Under the pieces are notes generated by a model. That model was not told the DNA's origin, ran no database searches, and worked only from the letters and a program-made list of their open reading frames with translations. Shown piece by piece: positions 57,397 through 64,000 of a stretch of DNA of 64,000 bases (within the stretch, counting starts at the first letter, position 1; each line of letters begins with the position of its first letter). The position numbers and the translations under genes were made by a program. Origin of the DNA: Coriobacteriaceae bacterium (lineage in GTDB: Bacteria > Actinomycetota > Coriobacteriia > Coriobacteriales > Coriobacteriaceae); the NCBI GenBank assembly GCA_025992855.1, contig DAJPGB010000001.1:1116001-1180000 (forward strand), read 5' to 3'.

Positions 57397-58194
57397 ATGG
57401 GTCTTGAGGGAATCAAGCTGATTGCATGCGATTTGGACGGCACGTTGCTGCATCCGGGGGAGCGCGAGCCGCGTTCCGAGGCCTTTGAGCTTATCGATGA
57501 GCTGCATCGTCGCGGTATCGTGTTTATGCCGGCGAGCGGCCGTCAATATGCGAGCTTGCGCTACCTGTTTGCCCCGGTGGCCGATGAGCTCGCCTACGTA
57601 TGCGAAAACGGAGCCCTGGTGATGAGCGAGGGGCGTGCCGTTGTCAAGCGTTCCATGGAGCGTTGCCTTGCTATGGATATCGCGAATGCCGTGGTTGCGT
57701 ATCCCCATGCCGACGTGACCCTTTCGTGTGAGGGGCGCCTCTACACCATGAGCGGCAACGACGCGTTTGTTGAACACCTGCGTTATGAGGTCCACTGCGA
57801 TGTGGCGGTGGTCGACCGTCCCGAGGACATCGACGAGGACGTCATTAAGATTGCCTTCCAGACGCCCGAGGCAGAGCAGCCGGCGGCGCTGGAGTATTTC
57901 GAGCGCCACTTTAGCGACTGTGTCGACGTGATGACGTCGGGAACCGAGTGGACGGACTTTATCGGCTTTGATTCGGGTAAGGGTTCCGCGCTTGCCGATT
58001 ACGGTCGTGCCCTGGGAATTTCGCCCGATGAGATGATGGCGTTTGGCGATAACGAAAACGACCGCGACATGCTCAACGTAGTGGGCCATCCCTATCTAAT
58101 GGAGAGCTGCAATCCCTCTATGCGTGGCATCAACGACCGCGTCCGTTACGTACGCACGGTCGAAGAGGAGCTGCGTCGCCTGCTCGCCGAGTAG
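57397..58194 (+). CDS. Cof-type HAD-IIB phosphatase
   Basis: Cytosolic phosphatase of small sugar or nucleotide phosphates. HAD motif I DLDGTLLHP (about residue 12), motif II PASGRQ, motif III Lys and motif IV FGDNENDRDM. 265 residues. ATG 57397 with GGGGGAAAG; a GTG frame to 57313 is less supported. Substrate unknown. Terminated by the palindrome at 58198. Confidence 0.87.
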   Translation: MGLEGIKLIACDLDGTLLHPGEREPRSEAFELIDELHRRGIVFMPASGRQYASLRYLFAPVADELAYVCENGALVMSEGRAVVKRSMERCLAMDIANAVVAYPHADVTLSCEGRLYTMSGNDAFVEHLRYEVHCDVAVVDRPEDIDEDVIKIAFQTPEAEQPAALEYFERHFSDCVDVMTSGTEWTDFIGFDSGKGSALADYGRALGISPDEMMAFGDNENDRDMLNVVGHPYLMESCNPSMRGINDRVRYVRTVEEELRRLLAE

Positions 58195-58197
58195 ATA

Positions 58198-58268
58198 TTT
58201 GGGACATGCCTAGAAATGTACTGTTTGCTGTAGCGGATGGGCAAGTAGATTTGCAGGCATGTCCCAAA
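58198..58268. terminator. long palindrome between convergent HAD and Fur-family genes
   Basis: TTTGGGACATGCCT (58198-58211) pairs with AGGCATGTCCCAAA (58255-58268), perfect over 14 bases; the inside also pairs partly (AAATGTACT with AGTAGATTT). It fills the gap between the two convergent stops, so bidirectional terminator is the simplest reading. Confidence 0.7.
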
Positions 58269-58270
58269 GG

Positions 58271-58651
58271 CTACCGGCAGTCGGGACAGAGACCCTCGAA
58301 GATGGTGTAGTGCGACGTGACGTGCCAACCGATTTGCTCGGACGCCTTAGCGTCGAGCTGGGCATCGAAGGGGAGCGGTACGTCGATGACGCGGCTGCAC
58401 GAGGTGCAGATGATGTGCGCATGAGGCTCGACGGTACGATCGAAGCGGCTGCCGCCCGGCGTCTTGATGGAGAGGATCTCGCCGGCATCGGCCAGGAGGT
58501 TGAGGTTGCGGTAGACCGTGCCGCGGCTGATTTTGTCATCCTGCTCGCGCACGACGTTGTAGATCTCATCGGCGGTGGGATGGTTATAGCTTTGGCGCAC
58601 GGCGTCGAGAACCAGCTTTCGCTGCTTGGTATTTCTTCTTTGCACCGCCAT
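58271..58651 (-). CDS. Fur/PerR-family metalloregulator
   Basis: 126-residue repressor. Winged helix at the N-terminus (TKQRKLVLDAVRQSYNHPTADEI, split as TKQRKLVLDAVRQ and HPTADEIYNVV), then dimerisation domain with HAHIICTSCSRV (CxxC) and C-terminal CPDCR, the structural zinc site. Could be Fur or PerR; the metal residues do not decide. ATG 58651 with AGAGGCGAGG. Upstream TTAGTATTGTGTGCTAA (minus strand, about 58698-58714) has TTAG/CTAA ends and may be its own site. Confidence 0.85.
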   Translation of the reverse strand: MAVQRRNTKQRKLVLDAVRQSYNHPTADEIYNVVREQDDKISRGTVYRNLNLLADAGEILSIKTPGGSRFDRTVEPHAHIICTSCSRVIDVPLPFDAQLDAKASEQIGWHVTSHYTIFEGLCPDCR

Positions 58652-58713
58652 GCGCCTCGCCTCTTCTCTATCAACGGTTCGTAGATAAATGATACCGTAT
58701 TTAGCACACAATA

Positions 58714-59124
58714 CTAATAACGAGGATTGAAACCGTCTTCATCGGCAAGCGGGGCTCGCGCCTGGGCATCTTTGAGGCGAAAGCGCGTCCCCATGCGCTC
58801 GTAGGAGGCATGAAGCGCCTCGAGCTGAGACAGGATGTTTGCCGGCGCCCCCTGTATTTCCATCTCGACTGAGCCGTCTTCCATATTGCGCACCCAGCCG
58901 GTGAGCGCGCGTGCCTGAGCGAGGTTGGTGTTGGTAAAGCGAAAGCCAACGCCTTGGACCTGCCCTGTCCAATGCAGGAAATAGCGCAGGGGAGTGTCTT
59001 GAGTGGCCTCGTCGCTTGCGAGTACGGTAAGCCTGCGGCGCAGCTCGAGCTCGACGTTTGATGGTTTTTGAGGCTCTCGACTGCCGCCGGTGACGCTGGA
59101 GAAGAACGTATCGAAGAGGCCCAT
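58714..59124 (-). CDS. acylphosphatase-domain protein
   Basis: 137 residues. The acylphosphatase fold covers about 45-125: LHWTGQVQGVGFRFTNTN with the catalytic Arg, GWVRNMEDGSVEMEIQG with the catalytic Asn. An N-terminal stretch of about 45 residues (MGLFDTFFSSVTGGSRE) is extra and amphipathic. Start ATG 59124. It begins 2 bases after the oxidoreductase gene, so the two are coupled. Physiological substrate of such enzymes is uncertain. Confidence 0.8.
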   Translation of the reverse strand: MGLFDTFFSSVTGGSREPQKPSNVELELRRRLTVLASDEATQDTPLRYFLHWTGQVQGVGFRFTNTNLAQARALTGWVRNMEDGSVEMEIQGAPANILSQLEALHASYERMGTRFRLKDAQARAPLADEDGFNPRY

Positions 59125-59126
59125 CG

Positions 59127-60233
59127 CTATGCCTGCTTGCCTGCGTCGGCCGGGAAGGTAATGCCGGCCTGCCGGCGCACGGCATCCATGATACGCAGTG
59201 AGACGAGCGTGACATCGCGGTAGTGGCCAAGCTCGTGGCGTCCTGCCGGGGTCTCCCAAATTTCTTCCTTAACGTTATCGATGCCGCCGATGGCGGTGAT
59301 AAAGTCTGTGAGTTCGTATTCCATAGTGTTGCTCGATTTGGGCAGGTCGAGCACGCGGCCGTTCTCGCCCTGTTCGCGCGGTGCCTCGGTCGCCGAGCCG
59401 CGTACGACGTCGCCGCGATAGTCGATGCGGACGTTGCGGGGCGTGGACAGATGGTCGATCTGGATAGTGCCACGCTCGCCTTCTATCTGCGAGGGCAGCA
59501 GGTCATTCGTAATTTTGGAGTGCGCGAGCTCGACGGAGATGCGGCCACCGCCGTAGCTGGCGAGGATGGAACCGCAGCCGTCGATGGGGCCGTGCGTGAG
59601 CTGTCGCGTGGTGGGGTCGAGCAGAGTAGTCATGCTCGTAAGGCCGGAGGGCATGCCGAAAATCTCGACCATGGGCTCGACGGTGTAGACGCCAATGTCC
59701 ATGAGGGAGCCCGAGGCCATGTGGCAGTCGAAGATATTGGTGGCGCGCCCCGCGAGAACCTCGTTGTAGCGCGAAGAATACTTGCCAAAGCGCAGTGAGG
59801 CGCGACGAATGGGCGCAATCTCGCCCAGGGCGTCCTCGACGGCGTGGAAAGCGGGGTCATGGAGCGGGCGCATGGCCTCGAGGGCCACGACACCTGCTGC
59901 TTCGGCAGCGCGGAAGACTTCCAGCGCCTGCGCTTCGGTGGCGCAGAAGGGTTTCTCGACGATGACATGCTTGCCACCGGCGATGCAGGCAAGGGCCTGC
60001 TCGTGGTGAAGTGCGTTAGGGCTGCCGATATAGACGGCGTCGACGTCGACGGCGGACGCAAGCTCGTCAAGTGCGGTGAAGTTACGCTCGCCGCCGTGTT
60101 CGGCGGTAAAGGCGGCGCCGCGCTCGGCATCGCGCGAGAGCGTGCCCACAAACGCGGCTTGGTCGTTGGCGTTGACGACTTGGATAAAGTCGTCGGTGAT
60201 CATGGATGTGCCGATGGTCGCGATGCGCAGCAT
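59127..60233 (-). CDS. Gfo/Idh/MocA-family oxidoreductase
   Basis: NAD(P)-dependent oxidoreductase of sugars or related cyclic alcohols. N-terminal Rossmann fold (RIATIGTSMITDDFI), the EKPFCAT motif (catalytic Lys, about residue 95) and the deformed C-terminal sheet domain. 368 residues. ATG 60233 with AAGGGGGA. Substrate not predicted; the missing zinc-type motifs make it a plain Gfo/Idh member. Confidence 0.85.
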   Translation of the reverse strand: MLRIATIGTSMITDDFIQVVNANDQAAFVGTLSRDAERGAAFTAEHGGERNFTALDELASAVDVDAVYIGSPNALHHEQALACIAGGKHVIVEKPFCATEAQALEVFRAAEAAGVVALEAMRPLHDPAFHAVEDALGEIAPIRRASLRFGKYSSRYNEVLAGRATNIFDCHMASGSLMDIGVYTVEPMVEIFGMPSGLTSMTTLLDPTTRQLTHGPIDGCGSILASYGGGRISVELAHSKITNDLLPSQIEGERGTIQIDHLSTPRNVRIDYRGDVVRGSATEAPREQGENGRVLDLPKSSNTMEYELTDFITAIGGIDNVKEEIWETPAGRHELGHYRDVTLVSLRIMDAVRRQAGITFPADAGKQA

Positions 60234-60306
60234 ACGTCCCCCTTGCGTTGTTTGGTCTACAGGATGAGTGTAGCGCGTGGGGATATAAAGCCGCGCGAAA
60301 ACGCTA

Positions 60307-60792
60307 TTACAGGTCGCTCTCGTTAAAGCCGGTGTCGATATCGAGGTTGCTGCCGTCGGCCGCCGTGGTGGCGAGCTCATCGCAGCGCTCGTTGAGCTCG
60401 TGGCCGGCGTGGCCCTTAACCCAGATGAACTCCACCTTATGCTTGCTCTTTGCGGCAAGCAGGCGCTCCCACAGGTCACGGTTCTTAACGGGCTGCTTGT
60501 TGGCAGTTTTCCACCCGCGCTTTTTCCAGCCGTCGATCCAGTGCTTGTTAAAGGCGTTGACGACGTACTGCGAATCGGAATGGACCTCGACCTCGCAGGG
60601 GCGGTTGAGCGCCTCGAGCGCCACGATGACCGCCATGAGTTCCATGCGGTTGTTGGTGGTCTTGGCGTAGCCGCGTGAAAGCTCGGAGGTGAAGGTCTTG
60701 CCGGCGGGGTTGGTGTATTTGAGTACGGCGCCGTAGCCGCCGCGTCCCGGATTTGATCGGGCCGAGCCGTCGGTATAGATGATGACCTTCAC
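60307..60792 (-). CDS. rnhA: ribonuclease HI
   Basis: Cuts the RNA of RNA-DNA hybrids. Catalytic carboxylates D (YTDGSARSNPG), E (MELMAV), D (SDSQYV) and D (NERCDELA), with the substrate-handling segment WKKRGWKTANK. 161 residues. GTG 60792 start with AAAGGAAG upstream. Confidence 0.92.
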   Translation of the reverse strand: MKVIIYTDGSARSNPGRGGYGAVLKYTNPAGKTFTSELSRGYAKTTNNRMELMAVIVALEALNRPCEVEVHSDSQYVVNAFNKHWIDGWKKRGWKTANKQPVKNRDLWERLLAAKSKHKVEFIWVKGHAGHELNERCDELATTAADGSNLDIDTGFNESDL

Positions 60793-60891
60793 GGGCTTCC
60801 TTTCGTTGGGTACGTTTCGTGTGAGTGACCATTGTAGCGCCATGCCCGCCGGGGGCTAGCAATCTACGATTTCTACCCCGTCTTCCGACGG

Positions 60892-61794
60892 TTAGTTGGC
60901 ATGGATGATGCGGTTGAGCTCGTCGAGGTATTGCTGCAAGAGGGAAGAGGGCTTGCGCTCATTGTGCATGATATAGCCTACGTGCATCGTTGGGGCGTCT
61001 GCTAACGGGATCGATGCCATACCCCATTGCATTTCATTGGAGAGGACACCGGTCGACAGGGTGTAACCGTTCGACGTGATAAGTAAGTTAGTAAGTGTTC
61101 CGCGGTCCGAGATTCGTATGTTGCGGTCGCAAGGGATATAGCTAAAAGGTTCCTCGGCGTAATAGAAGGAGTTCGAGGTGCCTTGCTCAAAGCTGTAGCG
61201 CGTATAGGGTGTAAGGTCGGCAAGGGACAGCTGAGGGCGGCGTGCGAGCGGGTGGCGCTCGCTAACGAAGACGTGGACCGTCGCGTCGAAGAGGGGATGG
61301 AAGCTTGCGCGGGCATCGGCGAAGGCCTTCTGCAGAACGCGGGCGTTAAAGTCATCCAGATACAGAATGCCGATATCGCTGCGAAACGCACGGACGTCAT
61401 CGATGATCTGCGATGTGGTGGTCTCGCGCATGATGAACTCGAACTTGCTGTCGCGGCAGCGCTCGACTACGTTGACAAAGGCCTCGACCGAAAAGGCGTA
61501 GTGCTGGGCGGAAATGGCGAGGCGGGCTTGCGGGGTGCCACCGTCCTCGTAGCGTGCCTCGAGCATGTCGGCCTGCTCTACGACCTGGCGCGCATAGCCC
61601 AAAAGCTCGGTGCCGTCGTTGGTGAGCGTGACGCCGCGGCTGGAGCGCGTAAAGATCTCCAGATGGAGCTCTTGTTCTAGGCTTTTGACGGCGTTTGAGA
61701 TGTTGGACTGAGCGGTATAGAGGCGCTGAGCTGCGGCGTTGATTGAGCCGGACTCTGCCACGGCGATAAGAAAACGAAGCTGCTGGAGTGTCAT
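60892..61794 (-). CDS. LysR-family transcriptional regulator
   Basis: Winged helix N-terminus (QQLRFLIAVAESGSINAAAQRL, about residues 4-25) and a periplasmic-binding-type effector domain. 300 residues. Divergent from metY, with LTTR-type site between. Sulfur amino acid control by LysR proteins (CysB, MetR) is well known; effector here is unknown. Confidence 0.9.
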   Translation of the reverse strand: MTLQQLRFLIAVAESGSINAAAQRLYTAQSNISNAVKSLEQELHLEIFTRSSRGVTLTNDGTELLGYARQVVEQADMLEARYEDGGTPQARLAISAQHYAFSVEAFVNVVERCRDSKFEFIMRETTTSQIIDDVRAFRSDIGILYLDDFNARVLQKAFADARASFHPLFDATVHVFVSERHPLARRPQLSLADLTPYTRYSFEQGTSNSFYYAEEPFSYIPCDRNIRISDRGTLTNLLITSNGYTLSTGVLSNEMQWGMASIPLADAPTMHVGYIMHNERKPSSLLQQYLDELNRIIHAN

Positions 61795-61816
61795 CGGTGC
61801 CCGTCCTTTCGATAGC

Positions 61817-61884
61817 TATCTAAAAAACCGATAACAGGTTAGCGCTTTTAAGTGATTGACCGAGTGAAACAATGCTCGTACTAT
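61817..61884 (+). promoter_or_regulatory. metY promoter with LysR-type operator
   Basis: TTGACC (61856-61861) and TACTAT (61879-61884), exactly 17 bases apart. Upstream TATC-N9-GATA (61817-61833) fits the LTTR ATC-N9-GAT motif, and GATAGCTATC (61811-61820) is a perfect palindrome. Transcription start about 61891. Confidence 0.65.
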
Positions 61885-61953
61885 TCAAAACACACAAAGG
61901 CGGTAGGTAATTAAGCCGACCACGGAACCGGGATGTCAAAAGGAGGACCGCAT

Positions 61954-62007
61954 ATGAACTGCTTACCAAGACGAATGCCGGGCTCCTGTTTGCGCCCGTC
62001 GGCGTGA
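61954..62007 (+). CDS. possible leader peptide of metY (MNCLPRRMPGSCLRPSA)
   Basis: 17-codon frame with a strong ribosome site (AGGAGG, 61941-61946, 7 bases before ATG). It contains two Cys and two Met codons, and the gene after it makes homocysteine or cysteine-type products. Its TGA is 62 bases before metY. A Cys- or Met-based attenuation is the inference; no firm terminator/antiterminator pair was found by eye. Confidence 0.45.
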   Translation: MNCLPRRMPGSCLRPSA

Positions 62008-62069
62008 TCAGGAGACAGCGACTTACTTCTCTCTTATTTATTTACTTTCGTTCGATCAAGGAGATCATC

Positions 62070-63380
62070 ATGAGCCAGTTCATCAACAACCCCGAGCACA
62101 CCTTTGGTTTCGATACCCTGCAGCTTCATGTTGGCCAGGAGAGCGCCGACCCCGCATCCGACTCCCGCGCCGTGCCTATCTACCAGACCACGAGCTATGT
62201 GTTCCGCAACTCCCAGCACGCCGCCGATCGCTTTGGTCTTGCCGACGCCGGTAACATCTACGGCCGTCTGACCAACTCCACCCAGGGCGTCTTTGAGGAC
62301 CGTATCGCCGCGCTCGAGGGTGGCGTGGCCGGTCTTGCCGTCGCCTCCGGTGCCGCTGCCATCACCTATACCCTGCAGGCTCTTGCCCAGGCTGGTGACC
62401 ACGTGGTGGCTCAGAAGACCATCTACGGCGGTTCCTACAACCTGCTCGAGCATACGCTCTCCCAGTTTGGCGTCGAGACCACGTTTGTCGATGCTCATAA
62501 CCTGGAAGAGGTTGAGGGTGCCATCAAGGACAACACCACGGTCATCTATCTCGAGACGCTCGGCAACCCCAACTCTGACATCCCCAACATCGACGTCATC
62601 TCCGAGATCGCCAAGAAGCACGGTCTGCCGGTTGTCGTCGACAACACTTTCGGCACCCCGTATCTGTTCCGTCCGCTGGAGCATGGCGCCAACATCGTCG
62701 TCCACTCCGCAACCAAGTTCATCGGCGGCCACGGCACCTCGCTGGGCGGTGTGATCGTCGACGGCGGTAACTTCGATTGGAAGGCGAGCGGAAAGTACGC
62801 CCAGATCGCTGAGCCCAACCCCTCCTACCATGGCGTCTCGTTTGCCGAGGCTGCCGGTCCCGCCGCCTTCGCAACCTATGTCCGCGCCATCCTGCTGCGT
62901 GACGAGGGTGCCTGCATCAGCCCGTTCAACGCCTGGGTCCTGCTCCAGGGCACCGAGACCCTGTCGCTGCGCGTTGACCGTCATGTCGAGAACACCAAGA
63001 AGGTCGTTGAGTTCCTTGCCGGCGACAGCCATGTCGCCAAGGTGAACCACCCGAGCCTGCCTGAGCACCCCGATCACGAGCTCTATCAGAAGTACTTCCC
63101 CAACGGCGGCGCTTCGATCTTCACCTTTGAGATTAAGGGTGGCCAGGAGGCTGCCTGGAAGTTCATCGATCATCTGCAGGTGTTCTCGCTGCTCGCCAAC
63201 GTGGCCGATGTCAAGTCGCTCGTCGTGCACCCGGCTACCACCACGCACTCCCAGCTCTCTGCCGAGGAGCTCGCCGAGCAGAACATCACGCCCTCCACGA
63301 TCCGTCTTTCCATCGGTACCGAGAACGCCGAGGATATCATTTGGGATCTGAAGCAGGCCTTCGCCGTGCTGGACGAGTAA
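62070..63380 (+). CDS. metY: O-acetylhomoserine sulfhydrylase / Cys-Met metabolism PLP enzyme
   Basis: PLP enzyme that joins O-acetylhomoserine with sulfide to homocysteine. Family motifs: YQTTSYVF, the PLP phosphate loop GRLTNSTQ, SATK (Lys216 by my count, Schiff base) and HPATTTHSQ. 436 residues, the long MetY type rather than the short MetB/MetC. ATG 62070 with AAGGAG; an in-frame extension to 62004 contains the end of the leader ORF region. Regulated by the promoter and LysR gene upstream. Confidence 0.92.
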   Translation: MSQFINNPEHTFGFDTLQLHVGQESADPASDSRAVPIYQTTSYVFRNSQHAADRFGLADAGNIYGRLTNSTQGVFEDRIAALEGGVAGLAVASGAAAITYTLQALAQAGDHVVAQKTIYGGSYNLLEHTLSQFGVETTFVDAHNLEEVEGAIKDNTTVIYLETLGNPNSDIPNIDVISEIAKKHGLPVVVDNTFGTPYLFRPLEHGANIVVHSATKFIGGHGTSLGGVIVDGGNFDWKASGKYAQIAEPNPSYHGVSFAEAAGPAAFATYVRAILLRDEGACISPFNAWVLLQGTETLSLRVDRHVENTKKVVEFLAGDSHVAKVNHPSLPEHPDHELYQKYFPNGGASIFTFEIKGGQEAAWKFIDHLQVFSLLANVADVKSLVVHPATTTHSQLSAEELAEQNITPSTIRLSIGTENAEDIIWDLKQAFAVLDE

Positions 63381-63439
63381 GGCGACTTGTGCAAGGACCC
63401 CTTGCGACTCGATAGGTATAACTGCATAAATGCCTGCTC

Positions 63440-63480
63440 AAGACGCCTGCGCAAGCAATGGTTGCGCAGGCGTCTTTTTT
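63440..63480 (+). terminator. terminator after metY
   Basis: Perfect 15-base stem AAGACGCCTGCGCAA with TTGCGCAGGCGTCTT, then TTTT. One of the strongest terminators in the window. Confidence 0.92.
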
Positions 63481-63691
63481 GCATAGGAAGGGCGCTATTA
63501 CAGGGTTTTTGGCATGCTTTATGCATTTGAGTTGTGGAAAACTCCTGTTGAGAGGATGTGAGTTTTACGCAATTGACGTGCGCCTTTTGAGTAAAACCGC
63601 AGGTCGCGATTTGCTCGAGGTACTATGCAGCGCGATCGAATCACACGCAGCTCAAACGCAGCAAAAACGCACTACGGAGGTTTCCAGCTAC
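63481..63691. other. upstream region of the secreted-protein gene
   Basis: 211 bases with no gene. A GAGTTTTAC (about 63561-63569) with GTAAAAC (about 63590-63596) inverted repeat is present, and TACTAT at 63621 may be a -10 without a good -35. Confidence 0.35.
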
Positions 63692-64000
63692 ATGAGGATC
63701 GATTCACGAAAACCGAAAGCCGCTGCCCTTTCCGCCGCTCTGACCGTGGCACTTTTGACAGGCGCCGGCGCAACTGATGCCCACGCGGCAACACTGTCCG
63801 ATACGGTTGGATCTACGCCGTCCGAGGCGACGCTGGTACAGCCCGTTGATTATCGCGGCGATGGTTATGGTTCCATGCAGGAGTGGAACGCCTCGATGGA
63901 GGCCAAGCGCGATTCCCTTGAGATGCGCGCTCAGATCATTATGAATATGTATGGCGACTATGCTACCGATGACGAGCGCGCTGTGCTGCAGGGTTGTATC
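63692..64000 (+). CDS. secreted protein of unknown function (partial, 3' end off window)
   Basis: 103 codons are visible and the frame runs out of the window. RBS ACGGAGG before ATG 63692. Begins MRIDSRKPKAAALSAAL and a hydrophobic core, with AHA (about 30-32) as likely signal-peptidase site. After it: a short Thr/Ser region and a Tyr/Met/Asp-rich stretch (DYRGDGYGSMQEW). No domain recognised from the part seen. Could be an enzyme such as a transglutaminase-type or wall hydrolase; not claimed. Confidence 0.75.
   Translation, partial: MRIDSRKPKAAALSAALTVALLTGAGATDAHAATLSDTVGSTPSEATLVQPVDYRGDGYGSMQEWNASMEAKRDSLEMRAQIIMNMYGDYATDDERAVLQGCI

Noticed and set aside
61890..62069. SAM riboswitch or T-box before metY
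   Set aside because: Neither the SAM-I core nor a T-box TGGN sequence was recognised; a leader peptide is a better fit.

Overview
The window (about 60% GC, dense genes) looks like the chromosome of a gut actinobacterium of class Coriobacteriia, most likely Collinsella or a close relative. This is inferred from gene content, codon style, the actinobacterial-type RapZ P-loop and the sugar, peptide and sialic-acid genes; I could not run a 16S or 23S search. It opens in the 3' end of a 23S rRNA gene and ends inside a secreted-protein gene.

Layout. 1-808: 23S end, 5S and a terminator. 935-4442: coaE, a lytic transglycosylase and uvrB. 4508-10630 (minus strand): two flavoproteins, an Mrp-type ATPase and an LtaS-like membrane sulfatase. 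10824-17969: uvrA, a YbaK-type deacylase, murJ and uvrC. 18335-28696: a cluster that reads as sialic-acid (amino-sugar acid) uptake and breakdown. It has a family-5 binding protein, a permease, a permease-ATPase fusion, a second ATPase, an AXE1-type esterase overlapping a second copy that has lost its nucleophile, a NanA/DapA-family aldolase, a ROK kinase and NanE. Hairpins sit at several of its gene junctions. 28798-35942: rapZ, whiA, gap, pgk, tpiA, gpmI and secG. 36233-42175: a second, conventional five-gene peptide ABC transporter.

42176-49110 holds a palindrome-rich spacer, five kinds of stable-RNA locus (tRNA-Leu, three identical tRNA-Gly, tRNA-Cys, tRNA-Val) sharing a promoter type, a PAS/GAF/PP2C phosphatase, a one-chain STAS plus HATPase protein (an RsbV-RsbW fusion) and a GH13 glucosidase. 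49344-54310 has anaerobic ribonucleotide reductase nrdD and nrdG, separated by two large palindromes and preceded by NrdR-box-like sites, then folE, an HD hydrolase and folB. 54317-61794 is housekeeping: YgjP-type protease, M19 dipeptidase, FKBP, an orphan UreE homologue, HAD phosphatase, Fur-family regulator, acylphosphatase, Gfo/Idh oxidoreductase, RNase HI and a LysR regulator. 61817-63380 is metY with a good promoter, an LTTR-type site and a possible Cys-containing leader peptide. 

The points most worth following are: the family of 84-138 bp nested palindromes (42195-42625 and 51578-51977); the fused antisigma antagonist/kinase with its phosphatase; the active/pseudo esterase pair in the sialic-acid cluster; the metY leader peptide; the orphan UreE; and the HD protein lodged between folE and folB.
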